From a virus, in IMG/VR virus record IMGVR_UViG_3300027541_000009, positions 186,001 to 250,000 of that record: a DNA stretch of 64,000 bases; one strand, given 5' to 3'. Shown here one piece after another: positions 46,878-53,333 of this stretch. Both the position numbers and the translations under genes were made by a program. Each line of letters opens with the position of its first letter. Positions within the stretch are counted from its first letter, which is position 1. The notes below the pieces were generated by a model, which saw only the letters and a program-made list of their open reading frames with translations, made no database searches and had not been told where the DNA came from.

Positions 46878-47120
46878 ATGAGCACAACCACTGAAATGGA
46901 TCAAGTCTTTCACTATGTCACCAACTGGAAAGAAGGTAAGGTGATGCAAATGTTCATTCAACAAATCACCCCTGAGTATCAAGAATGTGACCACAAATAT
47001 GTTGCTATTGCTCTCAATCCTGTAACTAACAAGAGCATGGTAATGTCTAATCCTCGCAGTCATTATGATACTCTCCAGTGGGTTCGTAAGTTCTGTGGTT
47101 CTTTCTCTCTTCTGTACTGA
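46878..47120 (+). CDS. Hypothetical protein (80 aa)
   Basis: MSTTTEMDQVFHYVTNWKEG; ATG 46896 (MDQVFHYV) is an alternative start. CDHKYVAIALNPVTNKSMVM strands follow. Unknown function. Confidence 0.57.
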   Translation: MSTTTEMDQVFHYVTNWKEGKVMQMFIQQITPEYQECDHKYVAIALNPVTNKSMVMSNPRSHYDTLQWVRKFCGSFSLLY

Positions 47121-47122
47121 TT

Positions 47123-47290
47123 ATGAACAACTATCGACTCTTGATTGAGTATAAAGTCCCCAACAGTGCAGAGACTTACTATGAAGAAAGGTTCATCAAG
47201 TCTCGTTCATCTTGTGGTAAAATCGCTGATGATTACCTAGCACAAGACCGCACAAATCTTATCCGCTCTGTTGAAGTTACCCCTGTTTAA
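47123..47290 (+). CDS. Small beta-rich protein (55 aa)
   Basis: MNNYRLLIEYKVPNSAETYY then EERFIKSRSSCGKIADDYLA. Two strands and a helix. ATT-ATG spacing of 2 nt after the previous stop. Confidence 0.55.
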   Translation: MNNYRLLIEYKVPNSAETYYEERFIKSRSSCGKIADDYLAQDRTNLIRSVEVTPV

Positions 47291-47292
47291 TT

Positions 47293-47562
47293 ATGTACCG
47301 CACTCTTTCTGAACTTCGTGACTCTATCAACCAAATGATTGAGAGTCAAGGTGAGAACGCTCCCTGTGCTGCGTTTGTATTCACTCAACACGATGTCGTT
47401 GAGTTTGATGGTGAGGACAATCAAGAGAAGTATTTTTCTTCTCTTTTCACTCAAGATGTGCTCGCTGATGTAGGCGGTTCCGACTACATTTACGAACAGA
47501 TTGGTGAGGTGATTGATGATTCAATCCGTGACCGTAAGCAAATGTCCATCTACGCTAACTGA
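47293..47562 (+). CDS. Acidic hypothetical protein (89 aa)
   Basis: MYRTLSELRDSINQMIESQG, then AFVFTQHDVVEFDGEDNQEK. Alpha/beta, acidic. TTATG start after the preceding TAA. Confidence 0.55.
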   Translation: MYRTLSELRDSINQMIESQGENAPCAAFVFTQHDVVEFDGEDNQEKYFSSLFTQDVLADVGGSDYIYEQIGEVIDDSIRDRKQMSIYAN

Positions 47563-47564
47563 TT

Positions 47565-47723
47565 ATGACTAACAAAACACAACTTTTTGAGTTTCTGTAT
47601 GAAACTTGCAAAAAGAATAATGGTGTCTTAGAAGATACTTTGCGTAACTACATTGACTCCTTAGATGAGGTGGAACTTTGCGAACTTGAGGATTTTCTTG
47701 TCAACAACTTTGGAGATGATTGA
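47565..47723 (+). CDS. Acidic helical protein (52 aa)
   Basis: MTNKTQLFEFLYETCKKNNG, then RNYIDSLDEVELCELEDFLV. TGATG overlap with the next gene. Confidence 0.55.
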   Translation: MTNKTQLFEFLYETCKKNNGVLEDTLRNYIDSLDEVELCELEDFLVNNFGDD

Positions 47724-47917
47724 TGACTGACGGTTACACTTTCAATCGCGTTAATTTTACTCCTAATGAGGAAAGTTGTATTCTTAAGTTTCTCAATCAA
47801 GCACGAGAATGTGGGTATCCTAGTGCAAACGAAGAATGGTATCCTGTGATCGATTCTATCTTCCAAAAATTCTTTAACTCTAACTTGAAAGAGGCACAAG
47901 AGTGGCAAACCCTGTGA
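47723..47917 (+). CDS. Small hypothetical protein (64 aa)
   Basis: ATG 47723. MTDGYTFNRVNFTPNEESCI, then YPVIDSIFQKFFNSNLKEAQ. Mixed helical. Followed by the duplicated leader. Confidence 0.55.
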   Translation: MTDGYTFNRVNFTPNEESCILKFLNQARECGYPSANEEWYPVIDSIFQKFFNSNLKEAQEWQTL

Positions 47918-47961
47918 TTCTCACTTGTGTCTCACTGAGAACCCAGTCCACCACTGAAGCA

Positions 47962-48016
47962 AAAACCTGTTTTTTCTTCAATTCTACTGCAGCGGTGTCA
48001 TAGGTCATTCACTGCA
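47962..48016 (+). repeat. 55-nt duplicated leader, copy B
   Basis: 53 of 55 bases equal copy A (41777-41831). One of the two differences (CATTCAC for CATCCAC) turns a G-C into a G-U pair within the possible hairpin. Leads into ATG 48055. Confidence 0.75.
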
Positions 48017-48054
48017 GGGAAATCCTCAATTTTTTCTAAAATACAAACAAACAC

Positions 48055-48198
48055 ATGAAGTACATCGTTGAACTCTACGTTGGTGGCAAAGTCTTCAAAG
48101 AAGAAGTGCAAGCAACCAACCCAAAAGATGCCCGTGAGACTGCACTGGCACGAAATCCTCACGCAAAAGTTGTTGCGGTCAATGTAAGTTTTCGTTGA
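48055..48198 (+). CDS. Small alpha/beta protein (47 aa)
   Basis: MKYIVELYVGGKVFKEEVQA, then TNPKDARETALARNPHAKVV. Pattern as in small cyanophage proteins I recall (strand, strand, helix, strand). Downstream of leader copy B. Confidence 0.58.
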   Translation: MKYIVELYVGGKVFKEEVQATNPKDARETALARNPHAKVVAVNVSFR

Positions 48199-48203
48199 TT
48201 CTA

Positions 48204-48232
48204 ACTTGGATCCTCTAAAGTGTACCTATAGT
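48204..48232 (+). repeat. GATC element copy 8
   Basis: Consensus copy, directly followed by ATG 48233. The downstream protein has no other Met, so translation must begin at the ATG touching the element or upstream of it. Confidence 0.9.
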
Positions 48233-48403
48233 ATGAGCAACACTTTCACCGTCCGTTTCGTATCCGATGCTCTGGATTCTCCCGAGTATATTGGACCTTT
48301 CTACACTGAAGATGACGCCCAAGACTATTGCGATGCCCGCAACGGTTCGCTATCACTTTCTGGGATTCCTTCCTGGGTTGCCTGTTACTCTGTCGTTGAC
48401 TGA
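48233..48403 (+). CDS. Small protein (56 aa), start fixed at the element
   Basis: MSNTFTVRFVSDALDSPEYI, GPFYTEDDAQDYCDARNGSL. T-F-T-V-R-F strand then the F-x-T-E-D-D-A-x-D-Y helix start: a small alpha/beta fold. No internal ATG, GTG or TTG, which makes it a test case for how the element works. Confidence 0.6.
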   Translation: MSNTFTVRFVSDALDSPEYIGPFYTEDDAQDYCDARNGSLSLSGIPSWVACYSVVD

Positions 48404-48409
48404 TTAGTA

Positions 48410-48544
48410 ATGCGAATTGCTTTCCTGATTGCTACTATTGCACTTGGTTTTAAAGTTGCAATTCCTGCTTATGCGACGGTGAATGAGTATCAAGAACGCC
48501 AAGCAGATCAGTTCTGCCAAATTGACCCTAACTACTGCAAATGA
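48410..48544 (+). CDS. Exported peptide (44 aa)
   Basis: MRIAFLIATIALGFKVAIPAYA is a signal peptide with A-Y-A cleavage. Mature part (~22 residues) carries two Cys (QFCQIDPNYCK). ATGA overlap with the next gene. Confidence 0.55.
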   Translation: MRIAFLIATIALGFKVAIPAYATVNEYQERQADQFCQIDPNYCK

Positions 48545-48783
48545 TGCAATTCCAAGTTACTGAAATCGCTTTTGATTTTGATGATGAATGTCCGTATTGT
48601 GGCGAGAATCAATCTCCAGAACACGATGCAGAATGTGATGGATTCTTGGAGTTTGATTATGCCACTCAAGCAACAATCGGTCAAATCTGGGAGGCAGATG
48701 ATGAAGAAGATTTAGTAGAAGAGATTACAACTGCCTACGGTTGGTGTATCAAATCCATTGATTATCGCCACATCTTGAAATGA
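48541..48783 (+). CDS. Acidic zinc-site protein (80 aa)
   Basis: ATG 48541 (or ATG 48544). DDECPYCGENQSPEHDAECD gives C-x2-C and H-x3-C, likely zinc. Rest is acidic (WEADDEEDLVEEITTAYGWC). ATGA overlap downstream. Confidence 0.6.
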   Translation: MMQFQVTEIAFDFDDECPYCGENQSPEHDAECDGFLEFDYATQATIGQIWEADDEEDLVEEITTAYGWCIKSIDYRHILK

Positions 48784-49034
48784 TTTCCCTCCCTAACTTC
48801 ACAAACAAAATGACACTTACTCAAGACCAATACGATAAACTGCTTGCACTCTACATTGAGTCGATTGTTGATGGTATGGACCTCGACAGTTTGGTACAAT
48901 TTGCAAGCGATACGATTGAAGAGAATCTCCGCGAAACTTGCTCACTTCCAGAAGAGTTAATCGAAGAGATTTCACGACTCTATGATGAGGATTATGTGAA
49001 CGATTTGGTGGAAAGTGTAACACAAGAAAGTTGA
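48780..49034 (+). CDS. Acidic helical protein (84 aa)
   Basis: MISLPNFTNKMTLTQDQYDK; ATG 48810 (MTLTQDQY) is an alternative start. Helical and acidic (LDSLVQFASDTIEENLRETC). Unknown. Confidence 0.56.
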   Translation: MISLPNFTNKMTLTQDQYDKLLALYIESIVDGMDLDSLVQFASDTIEENLRETCSLPEELIEEISRLYDEDYVNDLVESVTQES

Positions 49035-49040
49035 TAGCAA

Positions 49041-49069
49041 CTTGGATCCTCTAAAGTGTACCTATAGTA
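49041..49069 (+). repeat. GATC element copy 9
   Basis: Consensus copy followed by ATCACC; the nuclease ATG is 16 nt downstream at 49086 and out of frame with the element. Confidence 0.9.
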
Positions 49070-49085
49070 TCACCGCAATTCCACA

Positions 49086-49676
49086 ATGTCCAAACTTACC
49101 ACTTTGCAGGTATCTGCCAAACTGAATGTAACTGATTTCAGTGCATTTGATAAACCTGGCAAGAACAAAGGTGCTCGCGGGCAACTGTTAGAAATTGTCC
49201 TTGGAGTTCCTAACTCTTCTGACCTCAAAGATTTGGAGGATGGAGAGATTAAGACTTTTACAGTTGGTGAATCTATTGCTGCCACACAGTTGAAGCATTG
49301 TCTATCTGAAATCATTGAAGATTCTGTGTCTTTTGATGATAGTAAGGTTGGACAGAAACTGAAGCAAACTGTATATGTTGGATTCACCCGTGAGAACGAT
49401 TATGTAGGTTCTGTTGTACTGAATGAGGAAACTCATCCCGAACACTATCAGGAACTGCGTGAGGATTATGAGTTCATTTGTGAGCAGATTCGCCGTGCAT
49501 TTGATATTGAAAGCGAACTGAATACAATCACTGGACCTAACGGATTGCTGCAGATTCGCACCAAAGCATCTAAAACTAACGGTCGCTATGTTCCTCTCCG
49601 TTTCGCAGGTGTGACGCTTAAGGATAAAGGAATGGCATTTTATTTGTGTGGTTCATTCGGTCGCAATCTTTTCTGA
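49086..49676 (+). CDS. MutH/Sau3AI-family DNA endonuclease (196 aa)
   Basis: KNKGARGQLLEIVLG (26-40) matches MutH DKGWVGVLLEIWLG; D46, E54-I-K56 (SSDLKDLEDGEIKT) match the MutH catalytic D70, E77-x-K79, and E36 matches E56. Further along, QKLKQTVYV matches MutH RHKLKRVLWI, QELREDYEFI matches RQLREDWEEL, LLQIRTKAS matches YLQIRPKAA and AFYLCGSF matches GFYLKKNF. MutH nicks unmethylated GATC in hemimethylated DNA; Sau3AI cuts GATC. Size (196 versus 229 aa) is close. Target GATC is inferred. A Dam-type gene lies 14 kb upstream, and the start is preceded by an element copy. Confidence 0.82.
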   Translation: MSKLTTLQVSAKLNVTDFSAFDKPGKNKGARGQLLEIVLGVPNSSDLKDLEDGEIKTFTVGESIAATQLKHCLSEIIEDSVSFDDSKVGQKLKQTVYVGFTRENDYVGSVVLNEETHPEHYQELREDYEFICEQIRRAFDIESELNTITGPNGLLQIRTKASKTNGRYVPLRFAGVTLKDKGMAFYLCGSFGRNLF

Positions 49677-49681
49677 TAGCA

Positions 49682-49710
49682 ACTTGGATCCTCTAAAGTG
49701 TACCTATAGT
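49682..49710 (+). repeat. GATC element copy 10
   Basis: Consensus copy starting 5 nt after the nuclease stop and directly followed by ATG 49711. Confidence 0.9.
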
Positions 49711-49893
49711 ATGACTAACACCTCTTTCGACTTCCAAACCGACATCACTCCTGCACTTCTGGAGTTCATGTGCAACAATCACACAGATTTGAATGATTGT
49801 GTAGATTTCGTTTGCAATGTCTTTGACCTTGATGCAACTGACGAACTGATTGATTATGTTGCTGATGAGTTCGACGCTTTCTTCGGCAACTGA
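49711..49893 (+). CDS. Very acidic small protein (60 aa)
   Basis: MTNTSFDFQTDITPALLEFM then VFDLDATDELIDYVADEFDA. Net charge about -15. Such strongly acidic phage peptides sometimes mimic DNA, and it lies directly downstream of the MutH/Sau3AI-like gene; an inhibitor role is only a guess. Confidence 0.58.
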   Translation: MTNTSFDFQTDITPALLEFMCNNHTDLNDCVDFVCNVFDLDATDELIDYVADEFDAFFGN

Positions 49894-49924
49894 TTCACAC
49901 TCACTGTTTTACCACTAAATCACA

Positions 49925-50107
49925 ATGACACACTACAATCCTTACGTTCAAAATCTCATTGAAATGGGATATGATGCCCAAGATTGTTACGCTGTTGCTG
50001 CAGTAGGTGAATTGAACCCTACTTATCCGCGTAACATTCACGGTCGCATCTTTGAGACTGAAGAAGAATATAAGCAAGCAGTTGCTGATTATATCAACGG
50101 TTTGTGA
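49925..50107 (+). CDS. Small hypothetical protein (60 aa)
   Basis: MTHYNPYVQNLIEMGYDAQD; helix then EEEYKQAVADYINGL. No element precedes it (31-nt gap). Confidence 0.55.
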   Translation: MTHYNPYVQNLIEMGYDAQDCYAVAAVGELNPTYPRNIHGRIFETEEEYKQAVADYINGL

Positions 50108-50123
50108 TTCGTAAGAGTCACTA

Positions 50124-50152
50124 ACTTGGATCCTCTAAAGTGTACCTATAGT
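50124..50152 (+). repeat. GATC element copy 11
   Basis: Consensus copy, directly followed by ATG 50153. Confidence 0.9.
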
Positions 50153-50383
50153 ATGAGCACTTACACTTCACCTCTCACCTCTAAAGTCTACGAAATCGTC
50201 AAGACTTCACACACACGAAACGCATGGGATTCTGAAGGCAATTTGACTCCTTATGTGCAATCTGTCTTTGACATCTATCACGAAGGCAAAAAAGTTCAGT
50301 TTGCATTAACTGCTGAAGGTGTTGCTGAGAGTGTAGCACATCTTGAGAATCCTGGTCGTGATGTATCTTCCCGCTTTGACTGA
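50153..50383 (+). CDS. Small hypothetical protein (76 aa)
   Basis: MSTYTSPLTSKVYEIVKTSH, NAWDSEGNLTPYVQSVFDIY. Mixed alpha/beta. No internal Met, so it starts at the ATG touching the element. Confidence 0.57.
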   Translation: MSTYTSPLTSKVYEIVKTSHTRNAWDSEGNLTPYVQSVFDIYHEGKKVQFALTAEGVAESVAHLENPGRDVSSRFD

Positions 50384-50512
50384 ATGAGACGACAGAAAGT
50401 GAAAACAATTCTGTTAATCTTTATCGTTGCGAGTATCCTATCACCAGGAGTTCGTAACATCACTGCCACCACATTACACACTGTTGCTGACATTATTGCA
50501 CCCCATGATTGA
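50384..50512 (+). CDS. Small membrane or exported peptide (42 aa)
   Basis: MRRQKVKTILLIFIVASILS is a basic start plus hydrophobic helix (signal or anchor). Starts at the base after the previous stop. Next gene begins inside it. Confidence 0.5.
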   Translation: MRRQKVKTILLIFIVASILSPGVRNITATTLHTVADIIAPHD

Positions 50513-50642
50513 GACTGATTTCTACATTCTTTCCGAAGAACAATTTGCACAATTCTCACAACTTGCAGAGGAAATCAATGTGAGTATTGATTATTATTTG
50601 TGTGAGTTTTGTGATGTATCTGGACCTTTGATTGAAGTGTGA
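50505..50642 (+). CDS. Small acidic protein (45 aa)
   Basis: ATG 50505. MIETDFYILSEEQFAQFSQL, then DYYLCEFCDVSGPLIEV with C-x2-C. Unknown. Confidence 0.52.
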   Translation: MIETDFYILSEEQFAQFSQLAEEINVSIDYYLCEFCDVSGPLIEV

Positions 50643-50647
50643 TACTA

Positions 50648-50676
50648 ACTTGGATCCTCTAAAGTGTACCTATAGT
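50648..50676 (+). repeat. GATC element copy 12
   Basis: Consensus copy, directly followed by ATG 50677. Confidence 0.9.
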
Positions 50677-50880
50677 ATGAGCACTTCCCAAATGTCCCAA
50701 ATGTCTAAAGTCTACGCTGTGATTGGCGGTTTGGATTATGAAGGTGAAGACTTCAAATCTCTCCGCTTGTTTGATTGCTTCTCCGCTGCAGATGCTTACC
50801 TGAAGCATCTGGAAGCAAACTACGATTATGCTCTACTGGAAACCCGTGAGGTGAATGTAGAGTCTGCAATCGTTGCTTGA
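50677..50880 (+). CDS. Small alpha/beta protein (67 aa)
   Basis: MSTSQMSQMSKVYAVIGGLD; the folded part begins at MSKVYAV (ATG 50701). DYEGEDFKSLRLFDCFSAAD follows, like other phage peptides with an S-x-x-A-A-x-x-Y-L helix. Confidence 0.57.
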   Translation: MSTSQMSQMSKVYAVIGGLDYEGEDFKSLRLFDCFSAADAYLKHLEANYDYALLETREVNVESAIVA

Positions 50881-50885
50881 TTGCA

Positions 50886-50914
50886 ACTTGGATCCTCTAA
50901 AGTGTACCTATAGT
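50886..50914 (+). repeat. GATC element copy 13
   Basis: Consensus copy followed by ATAACC; ATG at 50934, 19 nt downstream and out of frame with the element. Confidence 0.9.
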
Positions 50915-50933
50915 ATAACCACAACTTCCAACC

Positions 50934-51251
50934 ATGCGAAAGATTGAACTCCAAATGAATAAAGCAATCATTGATTGCAAAGACTGGAAAAATGACAACA
51001 CTGAAGTTCTCTATTCGCCCGAAAGAGATGCCTCTTATGTGTATCTTCACGGCAATCATATTGCAACGATTGGTGATACCTTCCTTGAACTTTACACCTG
51101 TGGTTATAGAACTGTAACCACCAAATCACGTCTCAATGCTATTCTGAAAGTTCATGGAAATGATGCTCGTATCTTTCAACGTGACTTTGAATGGTTTGTG
51201 ATTGATAACGGCAACAAAGTTCCTTTCACTGAAGGTATGGTGCTTAACTGA
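50934..51251 (+). CDS. Hypothetical protein (105 aa)
   Basis: MRKIELQMNKAIIDCKDWKN, EVLYSPERDASYVYLHGNHI and TKSRLNAILKVHGNDARIFQ: mixed alpha/beta with a helix-turn-helix-like stretch near the centre. TGATG overlap with the next gene. Confidence 0.58.
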   Translation: MRKIELQMNKAIIDCKDWKNDNTEVLYSPERDASYVYLHGNHIATIGDTFLELYTCGYRTVTTKSRLNAILKVHGNDARIFQRDFEWFVIDNGNKVPFTEGMVLN

Positions 51252-51418
51252 TGACTAACGAACAAAAGATTGAGGCATTACCCACAATCCGTACCTTCCC
51301 ATATACGATTGGTCTCCGTACATACTTCTCGGAAGAAGAATATCAAAAAGCACTCCACGATTTCCTGACTTGGAGAAACCACCAACAGAGTAAAAGGAAC
51401 CGCACTAATGATGACTAA
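51251..51418 (+). CDS. Small protein with duplicated start (55 aa)
   Basis: MTNEQKIEALPTIRTFPYTI, then EEEYQKALHDFLTWRNHQQS. The first ten residues repeat at 51411 because ~28 nt of DNA are duplicated. Confidence 0.55.
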   Translation: MTNEQKIEALPTIRTFPYTIGLRTYFSEEEYQKALHDFLTWRNHQQSKRNRTNDD

Positions 51419-51713
51419 CGAACAAAAGATTGAGGCACTGACTAATCTTCTGGACAACGTGATTCACTCTCTGAGTATGAAACAATACGAGATTGAAGAT
51501 GCAACTGAATCTCATAAGTGTGAAGTAGAAGCAGACAACTATTACCAAAAGATGCTCACTCTAACTGAATCAAACAAAATGTTCACGATTCGCTACTTTA
51601 CACCGTATCAACAACAGTGGAGAACGCAAACATTCTCTACACTAGATGAAGCAAATCGTATGATTGAGTTCTACAAATCATGCGGAAGTCCTGCTGAACT
51701 CATTAACAACTAA
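51411..51713 (+). CDS. Hypothetical protein with duplicated start (100 aa)
   Basis: MTNEQKIEALTNLLDNVIHS; ATG 51408 also fits. Helical N-terminal half, then FTIRYFTPYQQQWRTQTFST. Second copy of the MTNEQKIEAL start. Confidence 0.57.
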   Translation: MTNEQKIEALTNLLDNVIHSLSMKQYEIEDATESHKCEVEADNYYQKMLTLTESNKMFTIRYFTPYQQQWRTQTFSTLDEANRMIEFYKSCGSPAELINN

Positions 51714-51720
51714 TCTTCCA

Positions 51721-51957
51721 ATGTTACTCTCCAAACAGTCATTCAACAATCAACAAGTTCTCCCTTTCATAGTAAAGAAAGAGGATGAATATACTGAAGA
51801 AGGTAGTTACTCACTTCACCTATTCTCCCGAATCGTTATCACCAAGGAAGGAAAGAAATACCGATACTTACCTTTACGATTTGAAGGAGAAGAAGCACGA
51901 TTCCGCAAACGTAGTGATGCAGAGGATTATGCAAGGTACAGATTAGCACTTGATTGA
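51721..51957 (+). CDS. Hypothetical protein (78 aa)
   Basis: ATG 51721. MLLSKQSFNNQQVLPFIVKK, then SLHLFSRIVITKEGKKYRYL and a helix (RKRSDAEDYARYRLALD). Beta-rich. Followed by a terminator. Confidence 0.57.
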   Translation: MLLSKQSFNNQQVLPFIVKKEDEYTEEGSYSLHLFSRIVITKEGKKYRYLPLRFEGEEARFRKRSDAEDYARYRLALD

Positions 51958-51968
51958 TGATACACAGT

Positions 51969-51993
51969 GACCCCACATCAGGGGTCTTTTTTT
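51969..51993. terminator. Terminator between convergent genes
   Basis: GACCCC ACATCA GGGGTC then T7. Ends the plus-strand run; the minus-strand endonuclease gene stops at 51992. Confidence 0.8.
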
Positions 51994-53005
51994 ATGCTTT
52001 TTCGTACCATCTATAACCATAAGCATTGCACCAAGTTTGCCCATTGTTTATACGTTGAATGTTGTTTTTGATATTAGCAACGCCACTATAATTACCATCA
52101 CCTTTGATAAAGAATGACGCCTCACTCATACTACCAAATTCTACGATTTCGTTGGTTTTAATACTTACACCATAGACAGGTTTCTTTCTTTTTTCGTTGC
52201 TAATTGCAGCAATTTTTTTATAGTGTTCTATTGAATTTGTTTTTGTTGCTGGTGTCCAATCTGTTGGTTTTGATCTAAAGAAATACCAACCTTTTACCTG
52301 TAATTTGCTATTGTCGGGACTGTTAAGTGAGTGATGAATAGCGTGATTATTTGTACGATTTCCTTGTATTTCTTCTGCCGCATCTGCCATTGATTTCCAC
52401 ATCTTTTTACGCCCTAATGTTGGATTGATTCCATATACAGCACCACGAACATTTACTCTCTTTTCTATTACTTTAGGTGTTTCACCTTTCCAAGCCCATC
52501 TATATCCAAGTGCTTGAAATGTCACACCTTTAATGCAAGCAATTATCCCAGTTTTTCCCTTTTTATTTCCACAACTATCAGCAGCAATTCCTACACTCTC
52601 ATAGTCTCTAACCCATTCACCTTCTAATGTATAACAACTCACTGCTTTGGAATGTGGATGATTTGCCCAATACTTTTTTGGTTTCTTTACACCATCACCA
52701 CCTAATGTAATGTTATATCCATTCTTACCACAAGTATCAAGTTTGTTTATCCAAAAGGTTTCACGTTCATTAACATTATCATCGCTACATTCTTCCAATA
52801 CTCTAAACTTAAAGTTATCTGCTCCGTACTTACATATGGCACGAACAATAGGCATAGAGTGAGATGAATTGTTCTCTGCTAAATTATCCTTACTTCTTGC
52901 GTTCTGTAGGTGTTGCTTCCATCTATCATATGGGTTGGGTTGTGTAGTCTTTCCCACATAGAGTTTGCTATTCTCAAGGTTGGTGATTGAGTAGATGTAT
53001 GCCAC
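51992..53005 (-). CDS. GIY-YIG homing endonuclease (337 aa)
   Basis: YIYSITNLENSKLYVGKT (3-20) is the GIY-YIG core, with R28 (DRWKQH) and E~81 (NERETFWI) as the expected catalytic residues. The C-terminal ~200 residues hold NUMOD1-type DNA-binding repeats (SVGIAADSCGNKKGKTGIIA; SMSEASFFIKGDGNYSGVAN). Family: SegB/I-TevI-like free-standing homing endonucleases. On the minus strand with its own late promoter; its 5' side borders the DnaA-box cluster. Confidence 0.85.
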   Translation of the reverse strand: MAYIYSITNLENSKLYVGKTTQPNPYDRWKQHLQNARSKDNLAENNSSHSMPIVRAICKYGADNFKFRVLEECSDDNVNERETFWINKLDTCGKNGYNITLGGDGVKKPKKYWANHPHSKAVSCYTLEGEWVRDYESVGIAADSCGNKKGKTGIIACIKGVTFQALGYRWAWKGETPKVIEKRVNVRGAVYGINPTLGRKKMWKSMADAAEEIQGNRTNNHAIHHSLNSPDNSKLQVKGWYFFRSKPTDWTPATKTNSIEHYKKIAAISNEKRKKPVYGVSIKTNEIVEFGSMSEASFFIKGDGNYSGVANIKNNIQRINNGQTWCNAYGYRWYEKA

Positions 53006-53030
53006 TGAATTGATGAAAAATGTACTTGCG

Positions 53031-53275
53031 TTATTTATATTTAAGTGCTGAAATAATGATATTAGTTTTCCACAATGTTGTGGAAAAAGTATAATAAATG
53101 TGTGGAAAAACTGTTAGAATTGTGGAAAACTTATAGTCATTTAAATGTCTCTGGGGGTCGTTATCTTACAGGTCATTCTATCACACTCGCCCCCAAAATG
53201 TCAATACCCCCGCGTTCTCAAATCCCCACAATCCCCCCGCATAAATCCACCGACCCCTGATAAATACCCCCAGAC
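53031..53275. other. Candidate replication origin or DnaA-controlled region (four DnaA boxes)
   Basis: Boxes TTTTCCACA at 53066-53074 (+) and TGTGGAAAA at 53079-53087, 53101-53109 and 53121-53129 (-). TTTTCCACA is the cyanobacterial DnaA box. Boxes 2, 3 and 4 are 22 and 20 bp apart, about two helical turns. To the left is an AT-rich stretch (53031-53065). To the right, 53190-53273 has six C-runs (four to six C), i.e. G-runs on the minus strand. Inside the cluster, TATAAT (53090-53095) has TTTCCA 17 nt upstream, so a promoter may be overlapped. No convincing gene lies in 53006-53333. Confidence 0.6.
53032..53039 (-). promoter_or_regulatory. Late promoter TATAAATA (minus strand) of the GIY-YIG gene
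   Basis: TATTTATA on the plus strand, 27 nt before the start codon of the minus-strand endonuclease. Confidence 0.62.
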
Positions 53276-53277
53276 CA

Positions 53278-53306
53278 TTGACAAAAACCGCCCAGCATCT
53301 TATAGT
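53278..53306 (+). promoter_or_regulatory. Consensus sigma70-type promoter
   Basis: TTGACA 53278-53283, 17-nt spacer, TATAGT 53301-53306. Predicted start ~53313, then CAGGAG and ATG 53334. Confidence 0.78.
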
Positions 53307-53333
53307 AGTTTCATAACACACAGGAGCGAACTT

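Noticed and set aside
35653-50676. Extended N-termini reading MDPLKCTYSMS from the TTG in each element copy
   Set aside because: The peptide arises from the repeated DNA; copies 3, 9 and 13 are out of frame and copy 14 has a stop before the gene, and changes between copies are not synonymous. Starts at the following ATG/GTG were used.
53075-53260. 61-codon plus-strand frame over the DnaA boxes and C-rich tract
   Set aside because: Pro/Lys-rich composition dictated by C-runs, no ribosome-binding site, and it covers probable regulatory DNA.
53186-53274. Stable G-quadruplex on the minus strand
   Set aside because: Six G-runs exist but the loops are 5-15 nt long, so stability is doubtful; mentioned only as part of the origin candidate.
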